Part shown: piece by piece, positions 25,996 through 35,720 of the stretch
Layout: every line of letters begins with the position of its first letter
Position numbering within the stretch: position 1 is the first letter of the stretch
NCBI GenBank assembly: GCA_052161645.1
Contig: CP197414.1
Length of the DNA: 64,000 nucleotides
Source of the DNA: Laterigemmans sp052161645
Lineage (GTDB): Bacteria; Planctomycetota; Planctomycetia; Pirellulales; Pirellulaceae
Strand: one strand, 5' to 3'
The notes under the pieces: model-generated
Seen by the model: only the letters and a program-made list of their open reading frames with translations
Databases searched by the model: none
What the model was told of the DNA's origin: nothing
Position numbers and translations under genes: made by a program

Positions 25996-27069
25996 CTACT
26001 CGGCTGCGGCTTGCAGCGGCAAATCGAAATCGCCCGTCATGTCGCGCCACACGCAGTGGATATGGTTGGCGGGATTCCCCTCAGCATCCGGTTGCGTGTT
26101 GACGAATTCAATCAAGAAGGTGGGGCCTTGGATGCGGTAATAGTGTCCGATTCCGGGCTTCGTCGCTCCCGCCCATGCAAAATAAACGTTGCCCCAAGTG
26201 GCTTCGCGAATCGCTTGCATGCGAGCCTCTTTGACTTCCGTCGGCATCGCATTGGCGTACTCTTCCACCAACGATTCCAACAGCTCTAGCTGGTCGGAAG
26301 TCAGTTCACGGTAGGAGATGCCGGCCGGTTCGGTGGCCGGCGGTTGTGCTTCGCCAGCGGCGCGGATTTCGGCGGGTGCTTCCGGGGCGATGATCGCTTT
26401 TTCTTGTTGCGCCGGTGATAGTTGGTTTACCAATTCGAAAGCCAACGTCTCTTCGGCGGCCAAGATGCGAGTGCCTTTACGCAGCGGCGCGCCTTCCACT
26501 TCGGATTTCAAAACGGCCGGATTAGCGGCGAAAAATTGGGGCGTCGAATCGACAATCTGCGAACCTTGGCAGACAAAGTTCAACGACAAGTGGTGCCCTT
26601 CAAAGCTGAACCCCCAACGTGTCTCCGCCCCCAGGGGATCGCCAAAGAGGGTGACGTAGTATTTTTCAAAGTCACGTTCCCAGGTTCGTTCGGGGCCTTC
26701 GAGGGCTCGCAACACTTTTTCCATCAGCATAATTTTTGATGCTTTGGAATACCCAGCTTCGCTGAGCGCCGAACGCAACAATCGCAGCGAAGCGGCCTTT
26801 TGCGGGTCGTTCATCTCTCGCAACGCCATCCCCTTGCGATCTTTCATGGGAACGAAATGCCAACCCACGCGGGCTGAATCGTCAAAGGGTAACACCACCA
26901 CTTGTCGTTGCTCGACATCCAGCAGACCGACCAGCGTGACCGCCGACTCACGCATCGAATCGGCCGAAGTTCGCAGGATGGTGGCTGCCGATGCACAGCA
27001 GACCAGCAGGATGCCCAGTGGCAACCAAGTGAAGGATCGCCAGGAGACAAACTTTTGACGTACAGCCAT
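25996..27069 (-). CDS. DUF3500 family secreted protein
   Basis: A 357-residue exported protein with a signal-anchor (LPLGILLVCCASAATIL). The mature part matches the DUF3500 pattern: VVLPFDDSARVGWHFVP, then MMLMEKVLRALEG-like and YYVTLFGDP, with WGFSFEGHHLSLNFV, and the closing NHIHCVWRDMTGDFD. The conserved histidines (GHH and HIH) and acidic residues are suggestive of metal or ligand binding, but no reaction is established for this family. Start ATG 27069 has GAGG eight bases upstream. The gene is monocistronic and convergent with the secretin operon. Confidence 0.9.
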   Translation of the reverse strand: MAVRQKFVSWRSFTWLPLGILLVCCASAATILRTSADSMRESAVTLVGLLDVEQRQVVVLPFDDSARVGWHFVPMKDRKGMALREMNDPQKAASLRLLRSALSEAGYSKASKIMLMEKVLRALEGPERTWERDFEKYYVTLFGDPLGAETRWGFSFEGHHLSLNFVCQGSQIVDSTPQFFAANPAVLKSEVEGAPLRKGTRILAAEETLAFELVNQLSPAQQEKAIIAPEAPAEIRAAGEAQPPATEPAGISYRELTSDQLELLESLVEEYANAMPTEVKEARMQAIREATWGNVYFAWAGATKPGIGHYYRIQGPTFLIEFVNTQPDAEGNPANHIHCVWRDMTGDFDLPLQAAAE

Positions 27070-27229
27070 GGAAATAGCCTCGAAGATGAAGAACAGGTGG
27101 GGTGAGGAACAGGAGGGAGCGAGTCAGCGGGATGTTGGCTAGTCGCAACAAAGCGATGCGAGGAGCGCCGGTGAGCTTTAGGAAGCTGCTAAGAATCGTA
27201 ACCGAAGTTGGACCGGTTTGCAAAATGAC

Positions 27230-28117
27230 TCATTCGTCGCTGGGGCGATGCGGATGCCAATTCGGATCGCGATCATGGTGCGTTTGATTGACGTGGACGT
27301 GCAGCTCCGGGTGGTTGGCAAACAACCAATCCCAGCCCGCACTGGTGATGCGAGGGTTGTCCAAATAGAGCGATTCCAGATAAGGCATCTTGGCCAACTC
27401 TTTCAGACCTTCGTCACTGACCGGCACGTTAATCAAATGTAACGCGCGGAGCTGTTTCAGCTTGGCCACGCTGCGGCTGATGTCGTTCGCTCCATCCCCG
27501 CCGACACGCAGTTGCCGCAGTTTGCTGAGGTCGGCCAAATGGTTGATACCCTGGCTGGTCAATTTCGCTTGGGGCAGGTTTAGCACGCGCAGATTTTCAC
27601 ACTGCTTGATCGCCTTCAGACCCTCGTCGGTGATCTCGGATTGGCGAATTCGCAAGTGGATCAGATCGGGCAAGCTGGCGATCGTTTGCAAACCTGCATC
27701 AGTGACAACGCCGGCATCCAAAATCAGCACTTCCAAACCGGGCAACCCACGCAGCGGATCAAGCTCCGCGTCGCTAATCGGCAAATCGGATAGTTCGAGC
27801 GTGTCGCTTTCTTCGGCGCGGATCGCCGTTATCCTCGCGGCCACGACATCGGCCACCGCGGGGAGCGCAGGCGGTGGCATTTTGGGGACCATAAAAAGCG
27901 TAAAAATCCCATTGATGGCCATTACGCTGAGCACGGTCAGCGAAAGAATGATCAGTTGAAAGCTGGCGCGGGGTGATTTCTGCGGCGCACTCACCGGGGC
28001 GTCCGCTGCCGATACCTCCAGTGATTCACTTGTCGTGCTGGTTTGCTCGGCGGTTTGCTCGTCGATTGGCGACGCCGTGGCATCGTCGGTCGGGGGCGAT
28101 TCATCGGGGATGTTCAT
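27230..28117 (-). CDS. Membrane-anchored leucine-rich repeat protein
   Basis: A 295-residue protein. After an acidic/Thr-rich cytoplasmic N-terminus comes one membrane helix (LIILSLTVLSVMAINGIF), then about seven LRR units of the bacterial GALA/AMN1-like type, for example LEVLILDAGVVTDAGLQTI, LIHLRIRQSEITDEGLKAI and LRALHLINVPVSDEGLKEL. The end is His-rich (HVHVNQTHHDRDPNWHPHR), possibly metal-binding. ATG 28117 is the start consistent with the previous gene; longer frames would run into yidC. It lies 49 bases behind yidC on the same strand, so the two may be cotranscribed. LRRs bind proteins; the partner is unknown. Confidence 0.82.
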   Translation of the reverse strand: MNIPDESPPTDDATASPIDEQTAEQTSTTSESLEVSAADAPVSAPQKSPRASFQLIILSLTVLSVMAINGIFTLFMVPKMPPPALPAVADVVAARITAIRAEESDTLELSDLPISDAELDPLRGLPGLEVLILDAGVVTDAGLQTIASLPDLIHLRIRQSEITDEGLKAIKQCENLRVLNLPQAKLTSQGINHLADLSKLRQLRVGGDGANDISRSVAKLKQLRALHLINVPVSDEGLKELAKMPYLESLYLDNPRITSAGWDWLFANHPELHVHVNQTHHDRDPNWHPHRPSDE

Positions 28118-28166
28118 CAAATTCTGAACCAGCGTAATGTCACGGCGAAGGCGGTTCGGATGGTTG

Positions 28167-30686
28167 TTACTTTTTCTTTCCGGGTGGCCGCTTGCGCTTG
28201 CTCGGTGGCAACACGACGCGATCCGATTCGTTGGGCATGCCGGCCGCGCTGCGAATGCGATCACCAATCGATTGCTTGCCAGAGTCTTGTTTGCCGGCAG
28301 TTTGTTGCGTGGGCGAATTGCCACCCTCGCTGACTCCAGCCAAATTGAGTTGAGGTGTCTTGGGCACCATTTTCTTCACCGCTTTGCGTTCCACGATGCC
28401 CCACAGGCTGCTGGTGATGAAGTACACGCAGAGGCCGCTGGGGACGCGGAAGAAAAATAGCCCCATCATCAGCGTCATTACGGTCATGACTTTCTGAGTC
28501 ATTGCCGTTTGCTCGTCCGTCGCCGGGGGCATAAACATCTTCTGTTGCACCAAGAACAGACCGACCACGATGATTGGCAAGATGTTGAAGTAAGGTCCCA
28601 ACCAGCCGGTGCCGCGTCCAAATAAATAATCCCAGCCGAGGTCGCCCCAGTAAAATAGCATGTCGGGACCAGCCAAGTTGCTGGCCCATTGCAGTTTCGA
28701 GGAGAGTGCCGCTTGGCGCAGTTCGATGTCGACGCTGAGGGCCCGGTAGAGCCCCATGAAAATTGGCAATTGCACGAACATCGGCAAACAACCACTCAGC
28801 GGGTTAAAGCCGACTCGTTGCTGCAATTCTCGCTGGGCCTTCAAGCGTTTTTCAAAGTCGTCTTTATACTTCTCAGCGATCTTCTTCAGTTCGGGAGCCA
28901 ACTCTTGCATCTTTTGAGCATGGATGGCCGCTTTCCGTGAAAGGGGAAACATGCAGCCCCGGACCAGCAAGGTGAGCATGATGATGGCCACCGCATAGTT
29001 GCCGACAATCGCGTAAAAGATATGCAAGAGTGTCGATAGCGGGCTGGCTACCCAGCCAAACCAACCGTACTCCAAAGTTTCCACCAGCCCATAATCGGCC
29101 AGTAGTTGAGGTTCTTTGGGACCAGCGAACATCCGCAGACCGTGCGAGAGCGCGCCGCCGGCGGGAACCGTTTGCGGTACGCTGTCGAGATAGAAGGAGA
29201 TGTTTGCCGCCCGCTCTTGATTGCTCGGGATTAACGAGGGCTGGGCGACCACCATCCCGGCCGCCCGCGCATAATCGGCCAGCTTGGTTTCGCCTTCCGT
29301 TGGTACGTAAGAGACGGAGAAATATTGAGCGTCGACCCCGATGTAACGCAGTTCGCGTTCAGCATCACTACTCTCGGGCACAAAGATGACTTGATCGGGA
29401 TCGCGGGGCGTGCTTTGGGCGGTATCGAGCAACGTGTAGGCACTGATTAATTCGCGACCTTCCGCACTCGTGTTGTAGACAAAATCGCGAGCCGCAGCGC
29501 CCGAAAAGTTGGGACTGATTTTCGTTGAGTACCACCAGCCCTCCAGCGTCAAGCCGTTGGGGCCTTCCAGGCGGTAACCCAGTTTCTGGGGAGTTTCCCC
29601 GCGGTTGCGAATCTCGAAATTCAAATCAATATGATAGGAGGCTGGCTCCAGACGATAGGATCTGGCCAGTTCGACCGCGCCGCTGCCACCCGCTTGTGAA
29701 ATGATGTTTTCGGGCAAGGGCAATTCAAACTCAATAAACCCGTCAGCATCCTGTTGGCTAATTTCCCAAGATGTATTGTGCTGGGATACCAGTTGGGGCA
29801 GCTCCAGCTGGCCGGTGCGAATCGATGTCGAACCGACATGCGAAAGTGTCAGCAAGCTGGAGGGGCGACTGAGGTTGCCTTGAACTTGATCGGCTCCAGC
29901 GGTGTCGGCCGCCCGGACTAGGTCCAGAGGATGTTCCGAAAGGGTCACCTGAAACTGGATCGTACTTGGTGGTGCCGGCTGTTCACCCTCTGCAGGCTCG
30001 TTCGTTGCGGCCACTGGAGCTTGCCGAATCACGTCGATGGTAATTTCGTCGAACGGTTTGGTGGTTTCCAGCAGTTGAGCCAAATCGGCAGCCGTGCCGA
30101 CCGCTTGTCCGTCCACGGCGACAATGCGATCGCCAACTCTCAAGCCGTCAGGTTGTCCACTGAGTCCGGTCGCCAGGGATGCCGGCGTGCCAGGGCCCAC
30201 GACGTTGACAATCGGACCATCCCCGATGGCCGATGGGGAAAGTGCCAGGTAGCCCAAGTAGCCGCTGCGAACATCGACGCGGCGGTACTTCAGCCGACCG
30301 TTATCTTTTCGCTCGGTCATCTCGATGCGTTCGATTGCTCCGCCCCGCGAACGCAGGGTGACCAGTAAGTGATAGCCCGACGTGGGGTCCATAGAGCCGA
30401 GCGTGGTCCAGGTATCGGCTGCTTTGGGTGGGAAATCAGGATCTTCGTCGACTGCCGAGACGTTGCCTTCGTCGCGCCCGCTGGTCACTTCGCCAGGCGA
30501 GCTGGGCAGCATGCGTTCGTCGAGCGCCTGATCGGGGTCTTGCTCGGCTGGCACGGCAGCCGCATCGTTCTCGGCTTGGCCTTCCTGCAACGGTGGCGGT
30601 GGCGGCGGAAACATCGCATTCATTGCCATGAATGCAGTGACGAATACCGCGGAGGCGAGAAAAAAGGTGATGAGACGACGTTCCAC
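28167..30686 (-). CDS. yidC: YidC/Oxa1 membrane protein insertase with PDZ domain
   Basis: An 839-residue inner-membrane insertase. The GTG at 30686 is chosen because the family begins with MERR, matching VERRLITFF here. TM1 is followed by a Pro/acidic linker, then a large periplasmic part that holds, at about residues 158-224, a PDZ-like sequence (VVGPGTPASLATGL, LRVGDRIVAVDGQAVGTAADLAQLL). The conserved C-terminal domain is intact: GWFGWVASPLSTLLHIFYAI, LVRGCMFPLSRKAA with the key Arg, the coiled cytoplasmic helix and GCLPMFVQLPIFMGLYRAL. YidC normally lacks PDZ. It inserts and folds membrane proteins with or without SecYEG. C-terminus is basic (KRKRPPGKKK). Confidence 0.96.
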   Translation of the reverse strand: MERRLITFFLASAVFVTAFMAMNAMFPPPPPPLQEGQAENDAAAVPAEQDPDQALDERMLPSSPGEVTSGRDEGNVSAVDEDPDFPPKAADTWTTLGSMDPTSGYHLLVTLRSRGGAIERIEMTERKDNGRLKYRRVDVRSGYLGYLALSPSAIGDGPIVNVVGPGTPASLATGLSGQPDGLRVGDRIVAVDGQAVGTAADLAQLLETTKPFDEITIDVIRQAPVAATNEPAEGEQPAPPSTIQFQVTLSEHPLDLVRAADTAGADQVQGNLSRPSSLLTLSHVGSTSIRTGQLELPQLVSQHNTSWEISQQDADGFIEFELPLPENIISQAGGSGAVELARSYRLEPASYHIDLNFEIRNRGETPQKLGYRLEGPNGLTLEGWWYSTKISPNFSGAAARDFVYNTSAEGRELISAYTLLDTAQSTPRDPDQVIFVPESSDAERELRYIGVDAQYFSVSYVPTEGETKLADYARAAGMVVAQPSLIPSNQERAANISFYLDSVPQTVPAGGALSHGLRMFAGPKEPQLLADYGLVETLEYGWFGWVASPLSTLLHIFYAIVGNYAVAIIMLTLLVRGCMFPLSRKAAIHAQKMQELAPELKKIAEKYKDDFEKRLKAQRELQQRVGFNPLSGCLPMFVQLPIFMGLYRALSVDIELRQAALSSKLQWASNLAGPDMLFYWGDLGWDYLFGRGTGWLGPYFNILPIIVVGLFLVQQKMFMPPATDEQTAMTQKVMTVMTLMMGLFFFRVPSGLCVYFITSSLWGIVERKAVKKMVPKTPQLNLAGVSEGGNSPTQQTAGKQDSGKQSIGDRIRSAAGMPNESDRVVLPPSKRKRPPGKKK

Positions 30687-30994
30687 GGTGCTTGCTTGCT
30701 CAAGTTTATTTGGAAATCCCAGGTCGCGCGAGGCACGCTGCCGGCACACGCGGAGAAGAAACATACCCCGCCATGGTATTCTGTCCCGCTGGACGTTCCT
30801 TGGGAACCCGCGTTGACGCTGACTGGCCGAGTTTTCAATAGCTAGCCCATATTTTCAGCGCTCCGGTGACCTACTACGCTGTGGGCCAAGCTCGGCCCGA
30901 AATTCGGCGAACGGTTTTCCGGCTGCGGCTAGAACGGAGTCTGCGCCTTAATCCCGCCCCCCCTAATCCGCCCGGACACTGAAGTGAATTCGTC
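30687..30994. other. Intergenic region between yidC and RND transporter
   Basis: A 308-base divergent gap. I see no recognisable gene, repeat or RNA. Promoters for both directions presumably lie here; a short plus-strand frame at 30866-30982 has no supporting signals. Confidence 0.5.
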
Positions 30995-33385
30995 ATGAGT
31001 CGCAAGTCGAATTCAGCTTCTTTGGCTGGGAACAGCCCGTCTGCTGGGTTGAATGGGCAAACGAGCGGGGCGTCTGCTGCCGATACGCCGGTCCGTCGCC
31101 GCTACCTGGGCATGTTTGTCGTCGGCCTGGTGTTGTTGGGCTGTTTGTTGCCGGTCGCCTGGTTTTCCTCTCGCGCGGCGGTCCGCTCGACGCTGAACGA
31201 TCCGGCCGGTTGGATACCGTCCGATTTGCCGGAGCGAGTGGCATGGGACGCGTTCCAAGAGCAATTTGACAGCGGAGCGTACATTTTTGTGAGTTGGCCA
31301 TCCGCCGACTTGCACAGCCCGGAATTGGCAATTGCCCAAGCCGCTTTGCGGAATCTCGACGCCCGCATTCCGCAGGCCTACTTCAAATCGATCACTTCCA
31401 GTCACGACGTCTACGAGCGGTTAATTGCTTCGCCGCTGAGTTTGCCCGACCGAGTGGCTCGCGGTCGCCTGGTCGGTTCCCTACTCGGTCCCGATGGCCA
31501 GCAAGCGGTGCTGGTGATCGAATTGGACCCCGGAGCGGCCCCTTATCGTGCCCAGTTGGTTGCCGATTTGCGGGCGACGGTGGCCGCGGCGGTGGATGTC
31601 GCGGCGGACCAAGTTCGGTTGGTGGGGACGCCGGTCGAAGGTGCGGTGATTGATACCACGGCGATGCAGTCGGTCGATGTGTTTGCCCTGCCCTCCGCGC
31701 TGTTAGCGGTGTTTCTCTGTTTTCTTTGTTTGCGTTCTTGGTGGCTGACAGCCGCGATCAGTTTGGTGGCGATCATTTCTCAGGGCTTGGTGCTCGGCGC
31801 GGTGCTGCTGACTGGCCAACCGATGAATGCAATCTTGATCGTGTTGCCGCCGTTGGTCTTTGTGTTGACCGTTTCCGCCGGCATCCATTTGGCGAACTAT
31901 TTTTTGGAGGCCGTAGCCGAACACCCAGGGCAAAGTCTGGAAATGTCGGCTCAGCAAGCGGTCAAAGCGGGGGTTCCTCCATGCCTGCTGGCTGCTTTGA
32001 CCACAACCGTTGGGCTTGGTTCACTATTGCTGGTGCCGATCGTGCCGGTGAGGCACTTTGGTCTGATCGCCGCGGTTGGCGTGGTGGCCAGCTTGGGGCT
32101 GCTGCTGTTGGTGTTGCCCGGAACGATGCTGTTGACGCGACCGACTCGCATAGCCCGCCCGAGCCGACGCCGGGATATCGTGTTTCGCAAACTGGCTCGC
32201 TTTCCGCTGCGGCAACCGGGGAAAGTGCTCGCGGTCGCTGCGCTCTTGGCGATCTTCTTGGGCTGGGGGCTGACCAGGCTGCAGACCACCGTCAGCATTC
32301 CCAATTTGCTCTCTCCCTCACACCCCATGCGGCAAGATTACCAATGGTTTCAGCAGCATGTCGGCCCGACTGTCAACGGTGAGTTGGTGGTTAAGTTTGC
32401 TCGGCCGGACGAATCGGAGCCGCTGCAGCGACTGGCCCTAATTCAGAGGTTGCATCGTCAGTTGGCCAGCGAATCGCATGTGGGGGGAGTCCTGTCGGCC
32501 AGCTCGTTTTTGCCGCCCATCCCCCAACGCCGCGGGTTGGCCGCCGCAGCGACCCGCGGAATTTTGCGGCATCAAATCGAGGACCCCGATTCGGATATCG
32601 GTCAGCTCGGTTATTTGGCTCACGCCGACGGAGCGGAGCTGTGGCGAATCAGCTATCGTCTGCCGCTCGCCGAGGGTTTTCAATATGCCGAGGAATTGCT
32701 CCGCATCGGCAGTTCGATCACCTCCTCGATCAAGCCCGATGACCCGCCCGCCGAGGTCAGCACCACGGGGGAAGTGATCTTGATCGAAACGGCCCAGTCG
32801 AATTTGTTGGTGGGGCTGCTGAACAGCTTTTTGGGCGCCTTCATCGTGGTTGGCGTGGTGATGGCGGTGGTTTTGCGAAGTGTCGTGGGGGGGATGTTGG
32901 CGATGTTGCCCAACGCTTTCCCAACGCTGGTCATTTTTGGTTGTTTGGGATTCTCCAAAACACCGCTCGATATCGGTTCGGTAATGACAGCCAGCGTCGC
33001 TTTGGGGATCGCCGTCGACGATACGGTGCACATTCTCTCGCGATTCGGCAGTCGGCGGATGCGAGGATTTTCTAATCTAGAGTCGGCCCGCGGAGCGCTC
33101 CGCCAATGTGCCGCCGCGATGACTCAGACGACGATCGTTTGTGGCTTTTCGCTGCTAGTTTATATGTTCAGCGATTTTCTCCCCACGCGACGTTTTGCGC
33201 TGCTGATGCTGAGTCTGCTGATGGCCGCTCTGGTGGGCGACCTGCTGCTGCTGCCAGCCTTGATGGCGACCAGGCTGGGTCGTTGGTTGGCTCGTCCGGT
33301 GCTGGCCAGCGCGGAAGCCGAAGTGGACGCCGATGAGCCCGCGCATGAAAAAACCCCAGAGAGCCGGGGGCAGCCAACTCTCTGA
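30995..33385 (+). CDS. RND/MMPL superfamily exporter
   Basis: A 796-residue polytopic membrane protein with two RND halves. Each half has one leading helix, a large periplasmic loop, then a group of five helices (first group around residues 225-380 including SVDVFALPSALLAVFLCFL, second around 605-775 including GLLNSFLGAFIVVGVVMAVVL). The GIAVDDTVHILSRFG motif in the second half is typical of the MMPL/HpnN-like branch, whose members export lipids, hopanoids or small molecules with proton drive. Substrate unknown. No periplasmic adaptor or outer-membrane partner is adjacent, consistent with a lipid exporter of this branch. Confidence 0.9.
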   Translation: MSRKSNSASLAGNSPSAGLNGQTSGASAADTPVRRRYLGMFVVGLVLLGCLLPVAWFSSRAAVRSTLNDPAGWIPSDLPERVAWDAFQEQFDSGAYIFVSWPSADLHSPELAIAQAALRNLDARIPQAYFKSITSSHDVYERLIASPLSLPDRVARGRLVGSLLGPDGQQAVLVIELDPGAAPYRAQLVADLRATVAAAVDVAADQVRLVGTPVEGAVIDTTAMQSVDVFALPSALLAVFLCFLCLRSWWLTAAISLVAIISQGLVLGAVLLTGQPMNAILIVLPPLVFVLTVSAGIHLANYFLEAVAEHPGQSLEMSAQQAVKAGVPPCLLAALTTTVGLGSLLLVPIVPVRHFGLIAAVGVVASLGLLLLVLPGTMLLTRPTRIARPSRRRDIVFRKLARFPLRQPGKVLAVAALLAIFLGWGLTRLQTTVSIPNLLSPSHPMRQDYQWFQQHVGPTVNGELVVKFARPDESEPLQRLALIQRLHRQLASESHVGGVLSASSFLPPIPQRRGLAAAATRGILRHQIEDPDSDIGQLGYLAHADGAELWRISYRLPLAEGFQYAEELLRIGSSITSSIKPDDPPAEVSTTGEVILIETAQSNLLVGLLNSFLGAFIVVGVVMAVVLRSVVGGMLAMLPNAFPTLVIFGCLGFSKTPLDIGSVMTASVALGIAVDDTVHILSRFGSRRMRGFSNLESARGALRQCAAAMTQTTIVCGFSLLVYMFSDFLPTRRFALLMLSLLMAALVGDLLLLPALMATRLGRWLARPVLASAEAEVDADEPAHEKTPESRGQPTL

Positions 33386-34038
33386 GGCAGAAGGGACCAG
33401 GCCAGGGTATGTGGAGCAGCAACACCCCTCGACCTGCTCCCCAAGAACGGGTGAGACGCTAGGTTGGAAAGAAAAGTTTCCTGAATCGACTACATTTTGT
33501 CTAACAAAAACTCAGCACCTACGAAGTTATTCATAGGAGCGGGGGCATGCTACGTCAAGTTGTGAAAAGTAAAGTTTTCAGCAGCTAATGTTGAACGAAT
33601 AGTCGCAATGCTGGAGACGCTTGAGAGCCGCCCGCCGATTTCCAACGTTTGTCGGAACCGTTCTTGCGAATTGATTAGATTCGTCCCTGAGTTGGTTTTT
33701 TCTGCGGAAGTTTTCGCCCCGCGACGGCAACCTCTTCTGCCGCTAAATGAACCAATTAGCGAGGAGGTTAACGTATCCCGGCGGCGTTGACCAGCAGACA
33801 CCTGGGAAACTGGCTTTTTCCCACTCAGCGCCCCTCGTGCTCGCTTGATCCTTGCGAGCTTGGCTTGATCGGTTCCGCCGAGTGGATTCGAGCACGAGTA
33901 CCGTTTCACTGAGTACGAAGCGGCACAACAAAATCGGTTTTGAAAAGCACGGGGAGAGCCGTCCTACTTGATGCCAGACGGGCCTGCAGACCCATCCTAT
34001 CGTTGTTTTCAATTGCAAAATTCAGCGGTTGCCGCGAC
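33386..34038. other. 653-base gap, possible degraded element
   Basis: No supported gene. A minus-strand frame (33550-33909) is rich in Arg, Ser and Lys without a ribosome-binding site or known domain, and overlapping plus-strand frames are equally open. The block might be a dispersed repeat or relic; I cannot show it from one copy. Confidence 0.4.
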
Positions 34039-34878
34039 CTAGCGAAAATGCTGCAAGTATCTGGCTCGCGCATCGGGCAGTTCGGCGCTCATCCGGCGAC
34101 TCAGCGGGCCGGGTGGAATGCCAGCTTGGATGTCTTGCAAAAAACGCCTTAGCACGCCCCGTGATTGGTCGCTTTCGTGGAGCAGAAAGTGGACCCAGCT
34201 CCAAGCGTCGCGATAGTGCCCTTGCCGCATTTGCGAAAGGTCTTCGACTGCCTCCAAATCGGTGATCGCGGGGACTTGATGGAGCAGCGTTTTCAAGCGG
34301 ACGATTTTGTGATGCTCGTGATGTTGTTCCCGTTGGCCGGGGGGGACTTCGAAGTATTCGGCCAAACCTTCGTCGATCCACAAAGGTACGTACGTCAGCG
34401 AAGCGTTCAGCAGCGCGTGGGTCGTTTCGTGTCGCAGATCGATATCCATACCATGATTGGCGTAAGCGAACACCATGCCCGGACCTCGGCGTTTGATGAA
34501 CAACGCGCGACGCTGGGGCACATCGGGAAAGTACTTAGCTAAATAGCCGCGGTAAGCATCGGCTTGAGCGAATAAGATCAAATGGATCGATTCGTTGTTG
34601 ATGCGAATCCCCAGTTGGTCGGCTAGCTCTTGGCTGAGCGTGGGTAGTTCTTCCCAGACGTTTGAATGGGGGCGGGGATCATAGTCGGCGTGAAAATGGA
34701 GGTTCTCCACCGACCATTCGATCGGCCAACGTGGGCCCGAGCGACGAACATCACGAGTTTCATTCGCTTTTACCGCTAGCGTATCCAGCAGGCTGAGCGA
34801 GGGCGCTAGGCACAGCCCGATCAACACAGTCAAGGTTGGGACAATCGCCTTTGGCTGTGAAAGGAAACTCGGCAGCAT
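34039..34878 (-). CDS. DUF1570-like putative secreted metalloprotease
   Basis: A 279-residue exported protein (signal segment IVPTLTVLIGLCLAPSLSLL). It contains the gluzincin-type zinc motif HETTH (RHETTHALLNAS) followed about 17 residues later by WIDEGLAEYFE, which supplies the third zinc ligand; this matches DUF1570/peptidase MA-like proteins. The ATG shares one base with the preceding stop (TGATG), so it is translationally coupled to the PHP-domain phosphatase gene. It might trim cell-wall, EPS or surface proteins; the substrate is unknown. The C-terminus (ISRRMSAELPDARARYLQHF-like helix) is basic. Confidence 0.82.
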   Translation of the reverse strand: MLPSFLSQPKAIVPTLTVLIGLCLAPSLSLLDTLAVKANETRDVRRSGPRWPIEWSVENLHFHADYDPRPHSNVWEELPTLSQELADQLGIRINNESIHLILFAQADAYRGYLAKYFPDVPQRRALFIKRRGPGMVFAYANHGMDIDLRHETTHALLNASLTYVPLWIDEGLAEYFEVPPGQREQHHEHHKIVRLKTLLHQVPAITDLEAVEDLSQMRQGHYRDAWSWVHFLLHESDQSRGVLRRFLQDIQAGIPPGPLSRRMSAELPDARARYLQHFR

Positions 34879-35681
34879 CAGGCGACTCGTTTACCGAACA
34901 ACTTTGCCAACAAACCGCGTTGTCGAATCGCTGGCAGCGGTGGGCAGTCTTGCCCCTCGGCCACGGCCGCCGGGTTGACGCAGGCGATCGCTTCGACGTA
35001 AGCCGGTCCGGCGATTTGCTCGACAGACTGCATGGCGTCTCGCATCCGCGGGCGTCGGCCGCGAGGGCTGTGCGCGTCGGTGGCCAGGAAATGCACCCAG
35101 CCCCGCTCGACCATCATGCGTGCGCACTCTTCAGGCGCCTTTCCAAAAGTGCCGGTGATGCTGTCGGCGGTGATTTGCATCAAACAGCCTCGTTCAATCA
35201 AGCCGGGCAGGACTTCCGGGTGCCGCAGAATCCCCTCGTTGCGTTCGGGGTGACTCAAAATACCGACCATGCCGATGCGGTGGAGCGCATTGAGAACGGG
35301 TTCCAAAGGCATGTACAGTTCATGTGGAAGTTCCAGCAGCACGTAGCGACCGGTATCGCCCAGCGACAGGCAATCACCCGACTTCAGCCGCTCGATCATG
35401 TCGCTGTCAATCCGCACATCGGCCCCCGGCAAGACTTCCAGGGGAATATTTTGATGAGCGAGCAGGCGAGCGAATTCGTTGGTCAAGTTGCGGATGTCGG
35501 CTCCGCGATTGTGCGTGTAGTTGCCCAGTTGGTGAGGGGTGAGGATGGCGCGGCAGATACCTTCATCGACCGCTTGCCGGGCCATTTTGAGCGCATCTTC
35601 CCAGCTCTTCGCGCCGTCATCGATGCCAGGCAATAGATGGCAGTGAATATCGGTCACCGGGGGCCAGTCCTGACGCTCCAT
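34878..35681 (-). CDS. CpsB/YwqE-type PHP phosphatase
   Basis: A 267-residue cytoplasmic metal-dependent phosphatase of the PHP fold. Metal ligands are visible in DIHCHLLPGIDDG near residue 11, ILTPHQ near 46, GILSHPERN near 142 and FLATDAHSPRGR near 200. Family members (CpsB, YwqE, Wzb-like substitutes) dephosphorylate the tyrosine kinases that control capsular and exopolysaccharide export. No tyrosine kinase or polysaccharide locus is adjacent. The following gene, a putative metalloprotease, overlaps by one base, so the two are coupled. Upstream lies a cluster of 30-bp repeats. Confidence 0.9.
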   Translation of the reverse strand: MERQDWPPVTDIHCHLLPGIDDGAKSWEDALKMARQAVDEGICRAILTPHQLGNYTHNRGADIRNLTNEFARLLAHQNIPLEVLPGADVRIDSDMIERLKSGDCLSLGDTGRYVLLELPHELYMPLEPVLNALHRIGMVGILSHPERNEGILRHPEVLPGLIERGCLMQITADSITGTFGKAPEECARMMVERGWVHFLATDAHSPRGRRPRMRDAMQSVEQIAGPAYVEAIACVNPAAVAEGQDCPPLPAIRQRGLLAKLFGKRVA

Positions 35682-35720
35682 GTCGATTCCCTTCCAATTT
35701 TTTGAAATCCGCGGCCCCTC

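Noticed and set aside
30866..30982. 38-residue frame upstream of the RND gene
   Set aside because: GTG start, no ribosome-binding site, Pro/Arg-rich with no domain.
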